Positions 16,428 through 25,766 of a DNA stretch of 44,501 bases are shown here, one piece after another; positions within the stretch are counted from its first letter, which is position 1, and the number at the start of each line of letters is the position of its first letter. Made by a program: the position numbers and the translations under genes. The DNA comes from an uncultured beta proteobacterium (GTDB lineage Bacteria > Pseudomonadota > Gammaproteobacteria > Burkholderiales > Burkholderiaceae_C), in contig CAIVLG010000179.1 in the NCBI GenBank assembly GCA_903906695.1, forward strand, positions 1-44,501, read 5' to 3'. Under the pieces are notes generated by a model, which worked only from the letters and a program-made list of their open reading frames with translations, was not told the origin of the DNA and made no database searches.

Positions 16428-18644
16428 ATGCGGCCCGGTCGCATTTTCTGCGCTCCAGTGCTTTGGCGGCGACGGACGATAAGCGTGGGGTGGCTGCAGC
16501 GTTTCGCGGTAAAGGTAGGCAGGGCGGCGCGGCTGCGGCTGCTGCGGGCGTCGGTGCGATCAAGCATCAAGGGCGATGTGAGGCCATCGGCCCCGGTGCT
16601 GCGGGCCGCCTGGCAGCCAGGTTTGAGCGTGGTGATTCCAGAGCGCGGCACGCCGGAGTTGCTCGATCGGGCGCTCGGCGGCCTGGGTCCGGCGCTGGAG
16701 GGCATCACCGAAGCAGTCGAGATCATCGTCGTGGTCAATGGCGCGCCGGCCACGCTGTACGCCGGCGTGCAGGCACGTTTCCCGCAGGTGCGCTGGCAGT
16801 TCCACGACGCGCCGCTGGGATTCTCCGGCGCGTTGGCGCGCGGCCTGGCGGCAGCTCGATTCGGCGGCGTGTATCTGCACAACAGCGACATGGTGCTGGA
16901 GCCCGAAACGCTCACGCAGTTGCTGCCGTGGCGCGCACCGCATGTCTTCGCGGTAGCTTCTCAGATCTTCTTCGACAATCCGGACAAGCGGCGCGAGGAA
17001 ACCGGCTGGGGCGAGATGCGGCTGGTTGACGGTCTGCCCGAGCCTTATGAGCGTGAGCCGCAAGGCGACGGCCTGGTGCGTAGCAGCCTGTATGCCAGCG
17101 GTGGCTCCACCCTGTTCGACACCGCGCTGCTGCGCCTATTTTCGGCCAACACCCAGTCGTACGCGCCTTTCTACTGGGAAGACCTGGATTGGGGCATTCA
17201 GGCCTGGCGCAGCGGACTGGAAGTGCTGTTCCATCCGGGTTCGGTCGCCTGGCACCGCCACCGCGCGACGGTCGCGCACTTCTACTCGTTCAGAGAGATC
17301 GAGCGCATCTTGGCGCGCAACAAGCTGCTGTTCCGCTTGCGCTACCTTGATGCGAAGCGCGCGCTGGACGACGCCGGGCACTGCGACGCCGACACGGTCC
17401 GCGAGATAACCAGCCGCACCGCACTGCGCGAGATCCGGCAGATTCGTGCGGACGGCCGGCGCGCGCCGTTTCCGCAAATCGAGCAGCACCTGCAGGCGGA
17501 TCGCTTCTACGCACGGCCAAGTGTCGCCGACGGACGACCGCTGGTGCTGGTGGTGTCTCCGTTCCACATCCTGCCGCCGCGTCACGGCGGCGCGCGGCGC
17601 ACCTGGCGGCTGTGCGACGAGTTGTCGTCGCGCTGGCGCTTTATTCTGCTGAGCGACGAAGGCAATGCCTACGACGGCGACTCCTGGCAACATGTAGGGC
17701 CGTTCGAGAGCGTGCACCTCGTCAGTGGCCGACCCAACGGCGGTGCCGGCCGCATCGAGCGCATCCGGACCCATTCGCATGCGCGGCTGCAGGACGAGCT
17801 CGACCGCCTGGTGGCGGTGCACCAGCCCGACCTGATTCAGTTCGAGCATGTCGAGCTGGCCGCGCTGCACTGGCCTGTCGGCGTGCCGGCACTGCTGAGC
17901 GCGCACGATGTGCTGTTGACGATCGACGGCGACACGCAGGCCGATGCACTCGAACGCGATCTGCTGGCGCGGTTCTGCGCGCGGGTGGCCTGCTCGCGCG
18001 AGGATGCAGCGCTGCTGGCACCGCTTTCAAGTCGTGTGGTGCCCAACGGTACACAGCTGTTCGCTGCCACTCCTTCATCGAAGGGCTTGCACAGCCTTCT
18101 GTTTGCCGGGCCGTTCCGCTATTCTCCCAACCTCGAAGGCCTGCGCCGGTTCCTGGTGCAGGTCTTCCCCGAACTGCGGCGCCGCTTTCCAGACCTGGAG
18201 ATCACCGTGCTGGGCGGAGCAGGTGCACGCCAATTTGCCGCGAGCGATCCGCTGCTGAGTCAGCCGGGCGTCTGGGTCATGGATGCCGTCGACGACGTCG
18301 GCCCATGGCTCTCGCGCTGCGCGCTGACCATCAATCCTCTGGTCGGCACACGCGGATCGAGCTTGAAGCTGATCGAGTCGCTGGCCGCGGGCCGGATCTG
18401 CGTCTGCACCGTCGATGGCGCGCGCGGATTTCTGGACAGCGCTCTGCCGGCATTGCTGATCGCCCACGACATCCCCAGCATGCTCGAACCGATCGCGCGC
18501 ATGCTCGCTGATGAGCCCGCGCGCCTGGCGCTGGAACGACCCGACCGCGCGCAACTCCAGCCATATTCATGGGCGAGCGCAGCGACGAAGCTCGAGCAGG
18601 TCTATCGCAACCTGCTGGACAACGCGCAAAAGGGGCCCCGATGA
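16428..18644 (+). CDS. Two-domain glycosyltransferase (GT2-like plus GT4-like fusion)
   Basis: The 738-residue protein carries two glycosyltransferase units. Residues about 65-300 form a GT-A fold of family 2: start LSVVIPERGTPELL, an acidic metal/nucleotide motif HNSD (151-154) and the acceptor-site motif YWEDLDW (about 249-255). Residues about 370-735 are a GT-B unit like family 4: SPFHILPPRHGGARRTW at its start, then SLLFAGPFRYSPNLEGL and the nucleotide-sugar site GSSLKLIESLAAGR. No membrane segment is evident. One polypeptide could add two sugars in succession. The start at 16428 is uncertain because the basic first 55 residues are poorly conserved-looking; a GTG 19 codons further on is possible. 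It overlaps the methyltransferase start (ATGA). Confidence 0.85.
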   Translation: MRPGRIFCAPVLWRRRTISVGWLQRFAVKVGRAARLRLLRASVRSSIKGDVRPSAPVLRAAWQPGLSVVIPERGTPELLDRALGGLGPALEGITEAVEIIVVVNGAPATLYAGVQARFPQVRWQFHDAPLGFSGALARGLAAARFGGVYLHNSDMVLEPETLTQLLPWRAPHVFAVASQIFFDNPDKRREETGWGEMRLVDGLPEPYEREPQGDGLVRSSLYASGGSTLFDTALLRLFSANTQSYAPFYWEDLDWGIQAWRSGLEVLFHPGSVAWHRHRATVAHFYSFREIERILARNKLLFRLRYLDAKRALDDAGHCDADTVREITSRTALREIRQIRADGRRAPFPQIEQHLQADRFYARPSVADGRPLVLVVSPFHILPPRHGGARRTWRLCDELSSRWRFILLSDEGNAYDGDSWQHVGPFESVHLVSGRPNGGAGRIERIRTHSHARLQDELDRLVAVHQPDLIQFEHVELAALHWPVGVPALLSAHDVLLTIDGDTQADALERDLLARFCARVACSREDAALLAPLSSRVVPNGTQLFAATPSSKGLHSLLFAGPFRYSPNLEGLRRFLVQVFPELRRRFPDLEITVLGGAGARQFAASDPLLSQPGVWVMDAVDDVGPWLSRCALTINPLVGTRGSSLKLIESLAAGRICVCTVDGARGFLDSALPALLIAHDIPSMLEPIARMLADEPARLALERPDRAQLQPYSWASAATKLEQVYRNLLDNAQKGPR

Positions 18645-19447
18645 CATGGCCCTATGACCTGACGGCAGAGTTCTACGATGAGGACATGGGCCGCAACAAC
18701 GACGGACGTGATGTCGCTTGGTACGTCGGGCAGGCTAGGAACGCGCCGGCCGGCACGATTCTGGAACTCGGCTGCGGCACCGGCCGCGTGACCGTGCCTC
18801 TGGCGCAAGCTGGATTTACGGTCGTTGCCGCCGATTGCTCAGTGCCGATGTTGCGCGAGTTGGCAGTGAAGTCCGCCGCCGCGCAACTTACGCAGCGTAT
18901 TGCTCCGCTGGCAATGGACATGGGAAAGTGGAGCCTCGCCACGCAGTTCTCAGCACGATTTGCCGCGATCTTCTGCCCGTTTTCCGCGTTCACGTATCTG
19001 GTGGACGAGGACCACCGCGCGAGCATGCTGGCAGGCGCGCGCGCCTGTCTGGCGCCAGGTGGCGTGCTGGCGCTGGACACCTTCGTACCCGACGTGCGGC
19101 TCGACTCGCTCAACGACCGGGACCGGATCGATGACTATCGTCGCGCATTGCCCGAACGCTGGCGCCCGGCCGTGACGCTTGCCCGCTCCAAGCGACTGAC
19201 GCGTAATGTCAGGCCCGGCGTCAACCTGATCGAACGGCAATACCGATTCCTGAATGATCAGGGTGCCGTGCTCCGGGACGTCGAAACCGAAAGCTTCCAG
19301 CGGCCCTACGCGCCCGCCGAATTGCTGGCCACGCTAGCGGCGGCCGGGTTCACCAATGTGCGGGCCTGCGGCGATTTCGACGCTGCAACCCCGGCCCGGG
19401 CGCCGGCACGGACGATCGCCGTGGCGGCGCAGCAGACCCACCGATGA
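18641..19447 (+). CDS. Class I SAM-dependent methyltransferase
   Basis: A 268-residue methyltransferase with motif I at TILELGCGTGRVTVPLA, the acidic end of strand 2 at VVAADCSVPML, and a motif like post-II at FAAIFCPFSAFTYL, followed by the C-terminal strands. The frame is open 72 bases further upstream, but the ATG at 18641 is preferred. It overlaps the glycosyltransferase stop (ATGA), and the protein then starts MTWPYDLTAEFYDEDMG, a natural N-terminus for this family. The target is unknown. Its place between a glycosyltransferase and a UDP-GlcNAc 2-epimerase suggests methylation of a sugar in a polysaccharide or glycolipid. The next gene also overlaps by four bases. Confidence 0.87.
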   Translation: MTWPYDLTAEFYDEDMGRNNDGRDVAWYVGQARNAPAGTILELGCGTGRVTVPLAQAGFTVVAADCSVPMLRELAVKSAAAQLTQRIAPLAMDMGKWSLATQFSARFAAIFCPFSAFTYLVDEDHRASMLAGARACLAPGGVLALDTFVPDVRLDSLNDRDRIDDYRRALPERWRPAVTLARSKRLTRNVRPGVNLIERQYRFLNDQGAVLRDVETESFQRPYAPAELLATLAAAGFTNVRACGDFDAATPARAPARTIAVAAQQTHR

Positions 19448-20565
19448 AATTGATCGCCATCGTGTTCGGGACTCGACCCGAAGTCATCAAGCTGGTACCG
19501 GTCATCACGCGGCTGCGGGCGGCGCAGTGGTGTAAGGTCGCGTTGCTGCCGACCGGCCAACACGGCCACCTGCTGGGTCAGGCGATGAACGAATGCGGCT
19601 TGCAGCCGATGCCCCTGCCGCCACCTCCGATGCTGCAGGATCCAGCGCGCTTGGTGCGCACTCTGACCCAACGGGCGCGGGCGATGCTCGACGCTGTGCG
19701 CCCCCACCTGGTGCTCGTCCACGGCGACACCGCAACCGCGCTGGCCGGCGCCCAGGCAGCCGTCGATCTGGGGTTGCCGTTGGGCCACGTCGAAGCCGGT
19801 TTGCGGACCTACGATCTTCAGAACCCTTACCCCGAAGAACAGAACCGGCAAACCATCGCCCGACTGGCCCAACTGCATTTCGCGCCGACGGCGGCGGCGG
19901 GCCGCAACCTGCTCAACGAGGGCATTGCGTCCACCTCGGTCTTTGTGACCGGCAATACCATTGTGGACATGCTGCAAAGCGTCCGCCTGACCACCGCCGC
20001 GCCGATCCGCGATGGCGAGCGCCTTGCCGTGGTGACACTGCATCGACGTGAACTGGTGCCATATCTGGATCAGGTGGTGGCCGGTTTGAATTCGGCGGTC
20101 GACTGCCATGCGGATTTGCGGGTCGTAATACCACTGCATCACAACCCGGCGATCGCGGAGCCCTTGCGCGCGGCGTTTGGCCATCATCCGCGTATCGAAC
20201 TGATTCCCGCCCTGCCTTATCCGAAATTCCTCGCGCTGCTTGCGAGCGCCTGCCTCGTGGTGACGGATTCCGGCGGTGTGCAGGAAGAAGCGGCAATCCT
20301 GGGAGTGCCACTGGTGGTCGCCCGACGCTTGACTGAGCGGCCCGAAGTGCTCAGCAACGGCCGAGGGGTGGTGACGGGATTCGACGCCATCGCGATCGAG
20401 CAAGCGGTCGATTGGGCGCTCCGGCTCGGGCCGGCCACCGGCCGCGACGACGGTCTCGGCGACGGCCGCGCAGCCGAGCGCATCGAGCTGGTCTTGAAGG
20501 ATTTCCTGTGCGGGCAGTCACGCCGCCCGATCTCTGCTGGCACTTGTGGACTACCAGGGATATAG
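19444..20565 (+). CDS. wecB: UDP-N-acetylglucosamine 2-epimerase (non-hydrolysing)
   Basis: This 373-residue GT-B-fold enzyme interconverts UDP-GlcNAc and UDP-ManNAc in the cytoplasm. Conserved sites are visible: FGTRPEVIK at the N-terminus, HGDTAT (catalytic Asp), HVEAGLRT (Glu), YPEEQNRQ (Glu), LHRRE (His), TDSGGVQEEA and LTERPEVLSNG. After HRRE most members have Asn; here it is Leu. The last 20 residues (Arg/Ser/Gly rich) look like an extension without function. No UDP-ManNAc dehydrogenase (wecC) follows, so ManNAc itself or a use elsewhere is implied. It ends the four-gene glycan module. Confidence 0.9.
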   Translation: MKLIAIVFGTRPEVIKLVPVITRLRAAQWCKVALLPTGQHGHLLGQAMNECGLQPMPLPPPPMLQDPARLVRTLTQRARAMLDAVRPHLVLVHGDTATALAGAQAAVDLGLPLGHVEAGLRTYDLQNPYPEEQNRQTIARLAQLHFAPTAAAGRNLLNEGIASTSVFVTGNTIVDMLQSVRLTTAAPIRDGERLAVVTLHRRELVPYLDQVVAGLNSAVDCHADLRVVIPLHHNPAIAEPLRAAFGHHPRIELIPALPYPKFLALLASACLVVTDSGGVQEEAAILGVPLVVARRLTERPEVLSNGRGVVTGFDAIAIEQAVDWALRLGPATGRDDGLGDGRAAERIELVLKDFLCGQSRRPISAGTCGLPGI

Positions 20566-20698
20566 GTGACTCCAGTCAGGTGGCCTGCCTTCATTGGCTG
20601 GCGATACGGCGGGGATCAAATTCAGCTGTATTCAAGGTTTGTAGGATGCCCGCCCGCAGAGGTGTACCAAGCTCGCACCGATTAGACGATCTGCGCTG

Positions 20699-22651
20699 TC
20701 ACAGTAACACGGCGTCGAGCTGGCTTGAAAGGCTCAGCCACCGGTCTTCGAGGCTCTGCAATTCATCGTTGACGGTCTTGAGTCGTTTGCCAAGTTCCGC
20801 GATTTCTGCCGGATGTGGCGCCGCACTCAAGTTGGCCTCGAGTGCCGCGCCTTCGCCGTTGAGGGTCGTCATGCGGGCCTCAACGTCTTCGAGTTGGCGC
20901 CTGAGTGTGCCCCGCGCCGCAGGTTTGGTTTTGTTCGGCGTTGCCGCCTGTGTCTGCGCTTTGCGCTCGGCCTTGGCAGCCGCACTGCTGGCCTCCTTGA
21001 TCGCGTCGCGCTGTCGTCTGGCCTCGTCGAGCAGGTAGCGCTGGTAATCGTCCAGGTCGCCATCAAATGGGGCGACGCCGCCGCGCGACACCATCCAGAA
21101 CTCGTCGCAGACGGCGCGCAGCAGGGCGCGGTCATGGCTAACCAGCATCACCGTGCCCTCGAATTCGTTGAGCGCCATGGAGAGCGCCTCGCGGGTTGCC
21201 AGGTCGAGGTGATTTGTGGGCTCGTCGAGCAGCAACAGGTTGGGGCGCTGCCAGACGATCATGCAAAGCACCAGACGTGCTTTTTCGCCGCCGCTCATGC
21301 TGCCTACCGCCTGCTTGACCATGTCGCCACTGAAGTTGAAGGTTCCCAGAAAGCTGCGCAGGTCCTGTTCGCGCATCGCCTGACCGGCGACCTTGCCAGC
21401 GGCAGCCATGTCCTTGGCCAGTCGAACCATGTGTTCGATCGGTGTGTCGGTAGGCCGCAGCACGTCCAGTTCCTGCTGCGCAAAATACCCGATGTTGAGG
21501 CCTTTGCCCTCGATCAAGTCACCGTCGATCGGCGCCAGGGCGCGGGCAACGGTCTTGACCAGGGTTGACTTGCCCTGACCGTTAGCGCCGAGAATTCCGA
21601 TGCGTTGGCCGGCCAGAACCGAGCGACTGACTTTCTCGACGATGATTGCAGGGGGCGTACCAGGCGGACTGCCCTCAGGCGGCGGGTAGCCAAAGCTAAC
21701 CCCCTGCATGGAAAGCATCGGATTGGGCAGATTGGCCGGCTCCTTGAACTCAAAGGTGAAATCGGCTTCGCTGAGCAGTGGTGCAATCTTCTCCATACGA
21801 TCAAGCGCCTTGACACGACTTTGCGCCTGTTTGGCCTTGCTGGCTTTGGCTTTGAAGCGGGCAATGAATTTTTGCAGGTGGGCGATTCTGTCCTGCTGTT
21901 TAGCGTAGGCGTTCTGCTGCAATTCGATCTGTTCGGCACGCATATCTTCAAACTTGCTGTAGTTGCCACCGTAGCGCACCAGTTTGGTGGCATCGATGTG
22001 CAGAGTAACGCTGGTGACGGCATCCAGAAATTCCCGATCATGGCTGATGACAACCATGGTGCCCTCGTACTTCTTGAGCCATGTCTCCAGCCATACCAGT
22101 GCGTCCAGATCCAGGTGATTGGTCGGTTCGTCCAACAGCAGCAGATCGGAAGGGCACATCAGCGCTCGGGCCAGTTGCAAACGCATGCGCCAGCCACCTG
22201 AGAAGCTGTTGACCGGATTGGCGAGTTCGGTGGTCTTGAAGCCCAGGCCCAGGATCAGCGCCTGCGCCCGGGCAGCGGCGTCATTGACTCCGGTATCCTG
22301 CAATTGCATGTAGGCGTGCGCCATGCGATCATAGTCGTCGGTCGCTTCGGCAAGGGCCACTTCCTGCTGTGCCGCCAGCAGCGCGGTGTCGCCTTCGACC
22401 ACAAAGTCGGTAGCGCTTTGACCGGTCTCGGGCATATCCTGCGCCACCTGTCCCAGTCGCCACTGGGTCGGGACGGAGCACTCGCCGGCGTCTTCATGCA
22501 GCATGCCATTGAGCAGCGCAAACAGTGAAGACTTGCCGCTGCCGTTGCGGCCAACCAGTCCGACTTTCTCACCGGGGTTGATGGTGGCGCTGGCTGCGTC
22601 GAGAAGCACTTTTGCGCCGCGGCGCAGAGTGACGTTTTTTAGGCTTATCAA
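20699..22651 (-). CDS. ABC-F family ATPase, YheS-like
   Basis: A 650-residue soluble protein with two ABC domains and no membrane segments. The first has Walker A GRNGSGKSSL, signature FSGGWRMRLQLARAL and Walker B LLLDEPTNHLDLDALVWL. The linker is rich in basic helices (IARFKAKASKAKQAQSRVKA). The second ABC domain has GANGQGKSTL, MSGGEKARLVL and LLLDEPTNHLDL. A C-terminal charged coiled coil follows (from about residue 545). ABC-F proteins act on ribosomes at the E site, and the layout fits YheS. The start is TTG: an in-frame TGA lies 12 bases upstream and no ATG lies between, and the alignment with YheS begins exactly here. It is the last of the minus-strand run from dapC. Confidence 0.92.
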   Translation of the reverse strand: MISLKNVTLRRGAKVLLDAASATINPGEKVGLVGRNGSGKSSLFALLNGMLHEDAGECSVPTQWRLGQVAQDMPETGQSATDFVVEGDTALLAAQQEVALAEATDDYDRMAHAYMQLQDTGVNDAAARAQALILGLGFKTTELANPVNSFSGGWRMRLQLARALMCPSDLLLLDEPTNHLDLDALVWLETWLKKYEGTMVVISHDREFLDAVTSVTLHIDATKLVRYGGNYSKFEDMRAEQIELQQNAYAKQQDRIAHLQKFIARFKAKASKAKQAQSRVKALDRMEKIAPLLSEADFTFEFKEPANLPNPMLSMQGVSFGYPPPEGSPPGTPPAIIVEKVSRSVLAGQRIGILGANGQGKSTLVKTVARALAPIDGDLIEGKGLNIGYFAQQELDVLRPTDTPIEHMVRLAKDMAAAGKVAGQAMREQDLRSFLGTFNFSGDMVKQAVGSMSGGEKARLVLCMIVWQRPNLLLLDEPTNHLDLATREALSMALNEFEGTVMLVSHDRALLRAVCDEFWMVSRGGVAPFDGDLDDYQRYLLDEARRQRDAIKEASSAAAKAERKAQTQAATPNKTKPAARGTLRRQLEDVEARMTTLNGEGAALEANLSAAPHPAEIAELGKRLKTVNDELQSLEDRWLSLSSQLDAVLL

Positions 22652-22746
22652 AGGAATCTTTCAGAGACTATAGTGGGCGCAATGCAGGCTGTGAAGAAAA
22701 CCCGAACTGGTCTCGACTTGCCGACCTGCGTTGGCACGTTGCAGCT

Positions 22747-23637
22747 TCAGTATTTTAGAAGCGCGTCGCGGCTTAGCAGCAATACCTGATCAGTTCCGGC
22801 ACTGGTTTCAAGCCATACGGCTTCGAGTTGACCGAAGGCGGCCTCAAAGTGCTCGCGCTCGTTGCCAACTTCGAGCACCAGCACGGCCTGTGGGCTCATG
22901 TGCCGGGGGGCATCCTTCATAAGTTGACGGACAAAGTCCATGCCGTCGCTGCCACCGTGCCGGTTTCCGTCGAGCGCCATCGCAGGCTCGGCGCGATACT
23001 CTGGTGGCAGAGTGGCCATGCTCTGCGCGTTGACATAGGGCGGGTTACAAAGTATCAGGTCGTATGGACCTCCAATCCCTGACATGCCGTCGCAGCACAG
23101 CAGCGCAATTCGATGCCGCAATTGGTGTCTGTCAATGTTGATGGCAGCCACCGTCAGTGCATCGGCAGAGATGTCGGTGGCGTCGACACTCACGTCGGCG
23201 TAGGTCTTTGCAGCAAGGATTGCCAGGCTGGCATTGCCGGTGCACAGGTCAAGCACTTTGTTCGTGGCAGAACTAAGCCAGGGGTCAATGGCGCCGTTGA
23301 CCAGAAGTTCGGCGATCAGGGAGCGCGGCACGATGACGCGCTCGTCGACATAAAAGGCAAGGCCCTGCAACCAGGCTTCGTGCGTCAGGTAGGCAGCGGG
23401 CTTGCGCGACGAAACTCTCTGCGCCAGCAGCGCTGCTACACCCGACTGCTGCGCCGGGGTCGGCGTCTGCTGTGCCACCGAAGCATTGCCTTCCAGCGGT
23501 GAATCCAGTGGCAAGCCAAGTTGCCACAGGACCAGCCAAGCTGCCTCGTCGAAAGCGTTCTGCGTGCCATGTCCGAACTGCACGCCGGCCGCAATGAGTT
23601 GACGAGCGCCCGCTTCGATCAATTCAAGAATATTCAT
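22747..23637 (-). CDS. prmB: Ribosomal protein uL3 glutamine N5-methyltransferase
   Basis: The 296-residue protein is a HemK/PrmB-type class I methyltransferase. It has an N-terminal helical domain (WLVLWQLGLPLDSPL), an SAM-binding motif I (VLDLCTGNASLAILAA) and the glutamine-methylating motif ILCNPPYVNA. The PrmB-type insert DERVIVPRSLIAELL before motif I separates it from PrmC. It methylates a conserved Gln of ribosomal protein L3. Motif I is slightly odd: family members usually have GSG where this has GNA. It lies between pilU and the ABC-F gene on the same strand, with gaps of 64 and 95 bases. Confidence 0.92.
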   Translation of the reverse strand: MNILELIEAGARQLIAAGVQFGHGTQNAFDEAAWLVLWQLGLPLDSPLEGNASVAQQTPTPAQQSGVAALLAQRVSSRKPAAYLTHEAWLQGLAFYVDERVIVPRSLIAELLVNGAIDPWLSSATNKVLDLCTGNASLAILAAKTYADVSVDATDISADALTVAAINIDRHQLRHRIALLCCDGMSGIGGPYDLILCNPPYVNAQSMATLPPEYRAEPAMALDGNRHGGSDGMDFVRQLMKDAPRHMSPQAVLVLEVGNEREHFEAAFGQLEAVWLETSAGTDQVLLLSRDALLKY

Positions 23638-23701
23638 GGCTGCGCTTGAGTATCAAGCGTGCTCAGGACAATGCTCGACCGCCAGCGGTTTATCACTGCG
23701 T

Positions 23702-24865
23702 TCAATGCTTGACGTCGAGTGTGATTTCGGTGAACGACGGCTCGTCATCAGGGTCTTCGATCGGCTCCTCCACCTTGGCCTTGGCACTAAAGTCGTTCTG
23801 CAGTCGCCACATCAAATTGGTCGGTGAGTCAGCTTGAGACAGCCCTTCGTTTCGGTCCACCTGGCCTTCCAGAATCAGGCGCGCAATATCCTGCTCGAAA
23901 GTTTGCCCGCCTTGCACCATCGATTTTTCCATCGCGTCCTGAAGACTGGAGAATTCGCCTTTCTGAATCAGTTCTGCCACCAGTGCGGTGTTAAACAGGA
24001 TTTCAACTGCAGGCATTCGCCCACTGGTGGTCGTGCGCAACAAGCGCTGCGACACCACTGCTCGCAGGGAGGCTGCCAGGTCCCCCAACATGGTCGAGCG
24101 GACCTCCACCGGATAAAAACTCAGAACTCGATTAAGTGCATGGTGACTGTTGTTGGCGTGCATGGTTGCCAGGCACAAATGGCCGGATTGCGAGTAGGCC
24201 AGCGCTGCCGACATCGTCTCGCGGTCCCGAATTTCGCCAATCTGGATCACATCGGGCGATTGCCGAAGGGCATTTTTGAGAGCAGTTTGGGCTGATGCAG
24301 TGTCAGCTCCGACTTCGCGCTGATTGACCACAGAGCGTTTGTTCTTGAACAGAAATTCGATCGGATCTTCAATCGTCAGAATATGACCCGACGCGTTCGC
24401 ATTGCGGTGGTCAAGCATGGATGCGAGCGTGGTGCTTTTGCCGGTTCCGGTGGCACCGACCAGCAGCAGCAAACCCCTTCTTTCCATCACCAGATCGCTC
24501 AAAATGGCCGGCAGGAACAGGCTGGCCAAGGGTGGAATATCGAGCGCAATGAACCGAATTACCGCGGCCAGTGTGCCACGTTGACGCATGGCACTAATTC
24601 GAAACCGGCCGACTCCGGGCAAGCCCCAAGCCATGTTCAACTCACTGGTTCGCTCTAGATCCTGTATCTGCTCGGTGGTCAGAATTTCTGCAAGCAGATT
24701 GCGTGGACCATCGGTGGGAAGGTTTTGGTTATTGATTGGAAAACATTGTCCATTGATGCGAATCAGAATCGGTGCGTGGGCCGAGAGATACAGATCGGAG
24801 GCTCCTTTTTCACTCATCAGGCGAAGGAGTCGCTCCATGGTATTCGCACTTTTGTCATTCGCCAT
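23702..24865 (-). CDS. pilU: Type IV pilus retraction ATPase, PilU-type
   Basis: A 387-residue secretion-superfamily ATPase. It starts with the PilT/PilU N-terminal domain (LLRLMSEKGASDLYLSAHAP). It then has Walker A GATGTGKSTT (137-146), an Asp box (ILTIEDPIEF), Walker B (DVIQIGEIRDRETM) and a His box (GHLCLATMHANN). The C-terminal stretch SQADSPTNLMWRLQND and the length beyond PilT favour PilU, the accessory retraction motor. Here it stands apart from pilT, embedded between dapD and prmB on the same strand, so it is probably expressed with housekeeping genes. The PilZ protein at 28071-28376 is a possible c-di-GMP link to pilus function but is not adjacent. Confidence 0.9.
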   Translation of the reverse strand: MANDKSANTMERLLRLMSEKGASDLYLSAHAPILIRINGQCFPINNQNLPTDGPRNLLAEILTTEQIQDLERTSELNMAWGLPGVGRFRISAMRQRGTLAAVIRFIALDIPPLASLFLPAILSDLVMERRGLLLLVGATGTGKSTTLASMLDHRNANASGHILTIEDPIEFLFKNKRSVVNQREVGADTASAQTALKNALRQSPDVIQIGEIRDRETMSAALAYSQSGHLCLATMHANNSHHALNRVLSFYPVEVRSTMLGDLAASLRAVVSQRLLRTTTSGRMPAVEILFNTALVAELIQKGEFSSLQDAMEKSMVQGGQTFEQDIARLILEGQVDRNEGLSQADSPTNLMWRLQNDFSAKAKVEEPIEDPDDEPSFTEITLDVKH

Positions 24866-24904
24866 GATCGAGGCCCCTGTTCTTCTGCGGAGTTCTGAAG
24901 AGGT

Positions 24905-25726
24905 TCAATCGCGCAACAAATCGTTCAGGCTTGTCTTGGCGCGGGTCTGGGCATCAACCCTCTTCACGATGACCGCCGCGTACAGGCTGTATCTGCCACC
25001 GTCTTTTGGCAAACTTCCGCTGATCACAACCGAGCCACTGGGGATTCGTCCATAGCTGATGCTATCGGTCGCACGTTCGTAAATGGGTGTGCTCTGCCCA
25101 AGGTAGACGCCCATCGAGAGAACCGAGTTCTCCTCGACGATCACACCCTCGACGACCTCCGAGCGTGCACCAATAAAGCAGTTGTCCTCGATGATGGTTG
25201 GTCCCGCCTGCATCGGCTCCAGCACGCCGCCAATGCCCACGCCCCCACTCAAATGCACATTCTTGCCGATCTGGGCGCAGGACCCGACGGTCGCCCAGGT
25301 ATCGACCATGGTGCCTTCGTCGACGTAGGCACCGATGTTCACATACGAGGGCATCAAGATCACGCCCTTGCCAATAAAGCTGCCGCGCCGTGCCACGGCG
25401 GGCGGAACGACACGCACGCCAGTCGCTCTCATGCCCTCTTCGTCGATATGGGCAAATTTTGTCTGCACCTTGTCGTAAAAACCCAGGTCGCCGGCCTTGA
25501 TGATGGTGTTGTCCGTCAGGCGAAAACTCAGTAACACCGCCTTCTTGATCCATTGGTGCGTTGTCCACTGGCCGACGCCGTCGCGGGTGGCAACGCGCAA
25601 ACGACCGGTGTTGAGATCCGAGATCACGTGCTCAACTGCCTCACGAACGTGGGGGCTGTTTTCGGCGGTGAGGGAGTTGCGGCCTTCCCACGCCAGTTCA
25701 ATGAGGGCTTGGATTTGTTGGGTCAT
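24905..25726 (-). CDS. dapD: 2,3,4,5-tetrahydropyridine-2,6-dicarboxylate N-succinyltransferase
   Basis: The 273-residue enzyme adds succinyl from succinyl-CoA to tetrahydrodipicolinate in the lysine/diaminopimelate pathway. The N-terminal helical domain is followed by a left-handed beta-helix made of hexapeptide repeats, visible as [31 protein letters not shown] and following turns; the catalytic region includes [10 protein letters not shown]. Length and sequence are those of a normal DapD. It lies 40 bases downstream of dapC, the next enzyme in the same route. Confidence 0.97.
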   Translation of the reverse strand: MTQQIQALIELAWEGRNSLTAENSPHVREAVEHVISDLNTGRLRVATRDGVGQWTTHQWIKKAVLLSFRLTDNTIIKAGDLGFYDKVQTKFAHIDEEGMRATGVRVVPPAVARRGSFIGKGVILMPSYVNIGAYVDEGTMVDTWATVGSCAQIGKNVHLSGGVGIGGVLEPMQAGPTIIEDNCFIGARSEVVEGVIVEENSVLSMGVYLGQSTPIYERATDSISYGRIPSGSVVISGSLPKDGGRYSLYAAVIVKRVDAQTRAKTSLNDLLRD

Positions 25727-25766
25727 ACAGTAAACAGCGTTCGATGATCAGGAATAAAGCTCGAGT

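Noticed and set aside
20566-20698. Possible small gene or terminator between wecB and the ABC-F gene
   Set aside because: No frame with a ribosome site and no stable hairpin with a T-run was found in these 133 bases.
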